DNA of 63,619 nucleotides from CAZILM01 sp964625325 (GTDB taxonomy: Bacteria > Patescibacteriota > Saccharimonadia > Saccharimonadales > CAYVSP01): NCBI GenBank assembly GCA_964625325.1, contig CAZVBA010000001.1, positions 1 through 63,619 of the forward strand. Direction: 5' to 3'. The notes under the pieces were generated by a model, which saw only the letters and a program-made list of their open reading frames with translations, searched no databases and was not told where the DNA came from. Positions 61,346 to 63,619 of the stretch are shown here, piece after piece; position 1 is the stretch's first letter; each line of letters starts with the position of its first letter. The position numbers were made by a program, and so were the translations under genes.

Positions 61346-61795
61346 ATGTTAAAAACACTTAAAAAGTTAATAATCAGCACGTCGTTGCTCGGCTTATTCT
61401 TCGCTCCAATTGTCGGTACCATGGGCGTAGCTTCGGCCGCCGCGGCTAATTGTACTGATGCTGCTGCGAACGTTACGGACTGTCTAAACGCCGGCGCCTG
61501 TTTGCAAACGGAAGCTACGACTTGCGATGACGGCAGCGGTCTCGACGCCAATGCCCGCGTCAACAACATCATCAAGCTCGTCATTAACATTTTCTCCCTG
61601 GTTGTCGGTGTCATCTCGGTCATCATGATAATCATCGGCGGGCTCAAGTACATCACCTCGTCGGGTGATTCAACCAACGTCCAAGGTGCCAAAAACACTA
61701 TCCTCTATGCCATCATCGGTCTAGTGGTAGTCGCTCTGGCCCAGGTAATAGTGCGCTTTGTCCTCGCCAAGGTTGCTCCCAGCGCCGGTTCCTAA
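61346..61795 (+). CDS. T4SS pilin-like protein 6
   Basis: A 149-residue protein with a signal region (ends near GVASAAAA, about 31), a Cys-rich outer stretch (CTDAAANVTDCLNAGACLQ) and two helices around GGLKYITSSGDSTNVQGAKNTI. It is the last of the array; an intrinsic terminator follows. A 73-base gap separates it from pilin 5 and it has its own SD (AAAGGT), so it may also be expressed separately. Confidence 0.82.
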   Translation: MLKTLKKLIISTSLLGLFFAPIVGTMGVASAAAANCTDAAANVTDCLNAGACLQTEATTCDDGSGLDANARVNNIIKLVINIFSLVVGVISVIMIIIGGLKYITSSGDSTNVQGAKNTILYAIIGLVVVALAQVIVRFVLAKVAPSAGS

Positions 61796-61812
61796 TACGA
61801 AAATCTAGTATT

Positions 61813-61843
61813 AAAAAAGCCGCTCATCGGGAGCGGCTTTTTT
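61813..61843. terminator. Bidirectional intrinsic terminator
   Basis: GCCGCTC / GAGCGGC with a five-base loop, A-run on the left and T-run on the right. It ends the pilin array on the plus strand and hsp20 on the minus strand. Confidence 0.85.
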
Positions 61844-61861
61844 GTTTGGTGGATCTATCGG

Positions 61862-62344
61862 CTATAGAACCTGAATTTTCTTGACTGTGTCTTGTTTCAA
61901 TTTGGTGAACGAGATAGTCAGGACGCCATCTTTCAATACGGCCTCGACTTCATCCTCTTTAACCGGTACGGGCAGAGCAATGCTGCGGGAGAATTCGCCC
62001 CAGTAACATTCCTGCACGAAATAGTTCTCAACGTCGTCTTCATTGCCGGCTGACAGGGTGCCACGCACGCTCAGTGTGTTATCGGCAATGCTGACATCCA
62101 GGTCGTTCTTGTTGACGCCGGCGGTGCGCGCCTTAACGACTAACTTATCCTTGGTTTCATAAACATCAACGGCTAGTTGGCCCGGTACGGCCTCATCCTC
62201 ATCCCACTCATCGGCTGACGGTGCCGCGCTATCATCAGTTGACGGTGCCGCGCTAGCCGCATCGCCAGGTTCGTCGTCGCCCAGGAAGGCGGCGGTCAAC
62301 TCATCTTCCATCAGTAAATCTTCGTCTCGATTTCGTCGAGCCAT
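61862..62344 (-). CDS. hsp20: Hsp20-family small heat shock protein
   Basis: A 160-residue chaperone that holds unfolding proteins. It has an acidic, Ala/Asp/Glu-rich N-terminal 50 residues and an alpha-crystallin domain (LDVSIADNTLSVRG, ECYWGEFSRSIALPVPVKEDEVEAVLKDG) and the C-terminal I-x-V type anchor IQVL. The start at MARRNRDED is fixed by GGAGGG eight bases upstream. A promoter with TTGCAC and TATACT lies at 62407-62436. No CIRCE element is visible. Confidence 0.9.
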   Translation of the reverse strand: MARRNRDEDLLMEDELTAAFLGDDEPGDAASAAPSTDDSAAPSADEWDEDEAVPGQLAVDVYETKDKLVVKARTAGVNKNDLDVSIADNTLSVRGTLSAGNEDDVENYFVQECYWGEFSRSIALPVPVKEDEVEAVLKDGVLTISFTKLKQDTVKKIQVL

Positions 62345-62406
62345 AGTTGTTACCCTCCACAAGTAGTAATGTTTTGACTTTTGTCCAAACTATTTGTGTT
62401 ACTAGC

Positions 62407-62436
62407 AGTATAGCTTATGGCACAAACAGGGTGCAA
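62407..62436 (-). promoter_or_regulatory. Promoter of hsp20
   Basis: Minus-strand TTGCAC (62431-62436), an 18-base spacer and TATACT (62407-62412). It leaves a leader of about 55 bases with an SD. Confidence 0.5.
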
Positions 62437-62523
62437 TGGTACAGCACACACATTTACAACATAATGATTACAACACGCCAAAATTACCGTAGTTACGCTT
62501 GTGTCTAACTGCTTGGGCCTTAG

Positions 62524-62529
62524 TATCAT
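62524..62529 (+). promoter_or_regulatory. -10 element, leaderless start of comF
   Basis: TATCAT ends six bases before the ATG at 62536; the predicted +1 is the start codon. The -35 is unclear. Confidence 0.45.
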
Positions 62530-62535
62530 GGAAAT

Positions 62536-63210
62536 ATGCGTTTGTTGGAAAAAGTCATCAGCGTCCTGGCGCCACATAGCTGTCTAGGCTGTGGTCAAGA
62601 AGGTAGTCTATTATGCTCCTGGTGCCAGCCGGACGCGGCTCTGCCCCTGCCGGCGCAGTGTTATCGTTGCCACCGTTTGAGTCCCGATAACCGCGTCTGC
62701 CAGCGTTGCCGCCCCAAAACGCGGCTTAGCTATGTTTGGTTGACGGCTGAATATGACGGCCTGGTCAAACAGTTAATTTACGAGCTCAAGTTTGGCCGCA
62801 ACCGTGCCGCTGCCGAGGTCGTCGCCAACCTCATGCACGACAGCCTGCCGTATCTGTCGCCCGAAACACTTATAGTTCACGTGCCGACCAGCACCTCGCA
62901 CGTCCGGCGGCGCGGTTACGATCAATCAAAACTAATTGCTAATCGTCTGGCCCAGCGATTGGAACGACGCCATTTAACGTTGTTGGCTCGCAGAGGCCAA
63001 AGCCAGCAAGTCGGCCGCCGTCGTGCCGAACGACTTACGCAGCTGAGCGGCGCGTTCCGGCCGCTGAAAACTGACGTTATTAAGGGTGCTGCTATTTTGT
63101 TGGTTGATGACGTGTTGACAACCGGCGCCACGCTTGAGGAAGCCGCCCGCACCCTCAAAAGAGCCGGCGCCAAACAGGTTATGGCCGCCGTTTTCGCGCG
63201 AAGCCAATAA
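62536..63210 (+). CDS. comF: ComF-family phosphoribosyltransferase-like protein
   Basis: A 224-residue protein. Four CxxC pairs in the first 60 residues (Cys16/19, 27/30, 42/45, 55/58) probably bind zinc. A type I phosphoribosyltransferase domain follows with VPTSTSHVRRRGYDQSKLIA and the PRPP loop ILLVDDVLTTGATLEEAA. ComF is needed for DNA uptake in naturally competent bacteria; its exact role is not settled. Its presence would fit DNA scavenging in an organism with few biosynthetic genes. Confidence 0.9.
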   Translation: MRLLEKVISVLAPHSCLGCGQEGSLLCSWCQPDAALPLPAQCYRCHRLSPDNRVCQRCRPKTRLSYVWLTAEYDGLVKQLIYELKFGRNRAAAEVVANLMHDSLPYLSPETLIVHVPTSTSHVRRRGYDQSKLIANRLAQRLERRHLTLLARRGQSQQVGRRRAERLTQLSGAFRPLKTDVIKGAAILLVDDVLTTGATLEEAARTLKRAGAKQVMAAVFARSQ

Positions 63211-63220
63211 GTATTGATTG

Positions 63221-63254
63221 GGGCCCCCGCGAAGAGAGGATTCTTCGCGGGGCT
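63221..63254. repeat. GC-rich hairpin, possible palindromic repeat copy A
   Basis: CCCCGCGAAG (63225-63234) pairs perfectly with CTTCGCGGGG (63243-63252). The following CTAAGCGAGGCTC resembles sequence in the recF insert (41303-41312). A second 8-bp stem (GTAAAAAC/GTTTTTAC, 63282-63309) follows. There is no T-run. Related in layout to copy B beyond the tRNA gene. Confidence 0.5.
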
Positions 63255-63333
63255 AAGCGAGGCTCTTGTTGAAGGCTGAAAGTAAAAACGACTTCCATAT
63301 TGTTTTTACGGAAGCCGAAATACAAGACTGAGC

Positions 63334-63423
63334 TGGCGGAGGGGGTGGGATTCGAACCCACGAGACCTTGCGGCCTGGCGGTTTTCAAGACCGCTGCACT
63401 AGACCGGACTATGCGACCCCTCC
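63334..63423 (-). tRNA. tRNA-Ser (UGA)
   Basis: A 90-base class II tRNA on the minus strand. The acceptor GGAGGGG pairs with CCCCTCC, discriminator G and encoded CCA. The anticodon arm reads GCGGTCTTGAAAACCGC with anticodon TGA. A long variable arm (CCAGGCCGCAAGGTCTCG) and TpsiC arm GTGGGTTCGAATCCCAC are present. Confidence 0.95.
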
Positions 63424-63440
63424 ACGAAGCTTATTCTACT

Positions 63441-63481
63441 GGGGTCCCCGCAAAATGCCAACGCAGTGCATTTTGTGGGGG
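63441..63481. repeat. GC-rich hairpin, possible palindromic repeat copy B
   Basis: CCCCGCAAAATGC (63446-63458) pairs with GCATTTTGTGGGG (63468-63480) over 13 bp with one G-U pair. It lies between the two tRNA genes. The sequence TGGGGTCCCCGCAAAA resembles TGGGGCCCCCGCGAAG of copy A. No T-run follows. Confidence 0.5.
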
Positions 63482-63495
63482 TAAGGAGCAACAAT

Positions 63496-63547
63496 ACAAA
63501 ACCTCACTAAATTTTGGCCACTTGATTGCCAAAATTTCAAGTGAGGT
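63496..63547 (-). terminator. Terminator of the partial tRNA-Ser gene
   Basis: ACCTCACT/AGTGAGGT and AAATTTTGGC/GCCAAAATTT form an 18-bp stem with a two-base bulge. On the minus strand it is followed by TTTTGT, 18 bases after the tRNA 3' end. Confidence 0.7.
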
Positions 63548-63564
63548 CGATATTAGTTGCAACG

Positions 63565-63619
63565 TGGCGGAGAGGGAGGGATTCGAACCCTCGCGGGGGC
63601 TTATGGCCCCCCTATCGAT
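63565..63619 (-). tRNA. tRNA-Ser, partial (5' part outside the window)
   Basis: The 3' half of a class II tRNA: acceptor strand CCTCTCC, discriminator G and CCA, TpsiC arm GAGGGTTCGAATCCCTC and a long variable arm GGGGGGCCATAAGCCCCC. Discriminator G and the long variable arm favour serine. The anticodon is not visible. Confidence 0.8.

Noticed and set aside
1..63619. CRISPR arrays, insertion sequences or prophage
   Set aside because: No regularly spaced repeats, transposase, integrase or phage structural genes were seen. The fibre-like protein alone does not indicate a prophage.

Overview
The window (63.6 kb, roughly half G+C, standard genetic code) looks like a chromosome fragment of a Candidate Phyla Radiation bacterium, most likely Candidatus Saccharibacteria (TM7). 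The signs are a block of tandem two-helix T4SS pilins next to PrgI/VirB4/VirB6-like genes, a minimal dnaA-dnaN-recF / rpmH-rnpA-yidC-jag origin region, very tight gene packing, a large glycosyltransferase load and several proteins of CPR-like type. The taxon is inferred from gene content only. The 100-N scaffold gap suggests a draft (probably metagenomic) assembly.

Region 1 (1-35.7 kb) is a cell-surface glycan locus. It holds a polyprenyl-phosphate sugar-1-phosphate transferase (cut by the window edge), GalE, phosphohexomutase, mannose-1-phosphate guanylyltransferase, UDP-sugar dehydrogenase and a second SDR epimerase for precursors. It also has six GT4 and three GT2 glycosyltransferases, four large polytopic proteins of likely GT-C type, two GtrA proteins, a DUF2304 protein, a UPF0104-type membrane protein, a methyltransferase, and a Wzm/Wzt ABC exporter whose ATPase carries a C-terminal carbohydrate-binding domain. 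Between them lie secreted or anchored surface proteins: a 668-residue tail-fibre-like repeat protein, a 622-residue secreted protein with a C-terminal propeller-like repeat region, and three single-pass proteins with PsbP-like outer domains.

Region 2 (35.7-42.1 kb) is the replication-origin neighbourhood: jag, yidC and rnpA on the minus strand; rpmH, dnaA, dnaN and recF on the plus strand. Near-consensus DnaA boxes lie between rpmH and dnaA. rpmH is divergent from rnpA, which is unusual. recF is split by 100 Ns, but the flanks are an identical 55-base sequence, so the gap is almost certainly an unmerged contig overlap and recF is intact.

Region 3 (42.1-61.8 kb) is a type IV secretion-like system. 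Minus-strand genes encode a soluble protein, PrgI, a separate VirB4 N-terminal-like protein, the VirB4 ATPase, a 903-residue membrane protein, a two-domain peptidoglycan hydrolase and two small anchored proteins. A compact riboflavin operon (riboflavin kinase, RibE, RibH) is nested next to a 1283-residue VirB6/TrbL-like protein. On the plus strand, a promoter with a -35 TTGCAA, 17-bp spacer and -10 TATAAT drives six tandem pilin-like genes. The natural reading is an envelope-spanning apparatus that displays pilins and cuts peptidoglycan, plausibly for contact with a host cell or for DNA/protein transfer.

Region 4 (61.8-63.6 kb) holds hsp20, comF and two tRNA-Ser genes (one complete with anticodon UGA, one cut by the window end), separated by strong hairpins.

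A window-wide feature is that many operon-first genes have a -10-like hexamer ending only 6-9 bases before the start codon, with no Shine-Dalgarno sequence. This implies frequent leaderless transcripts, while downstream genes in operons use SD sequences or ATGA/TAATG overlaps.
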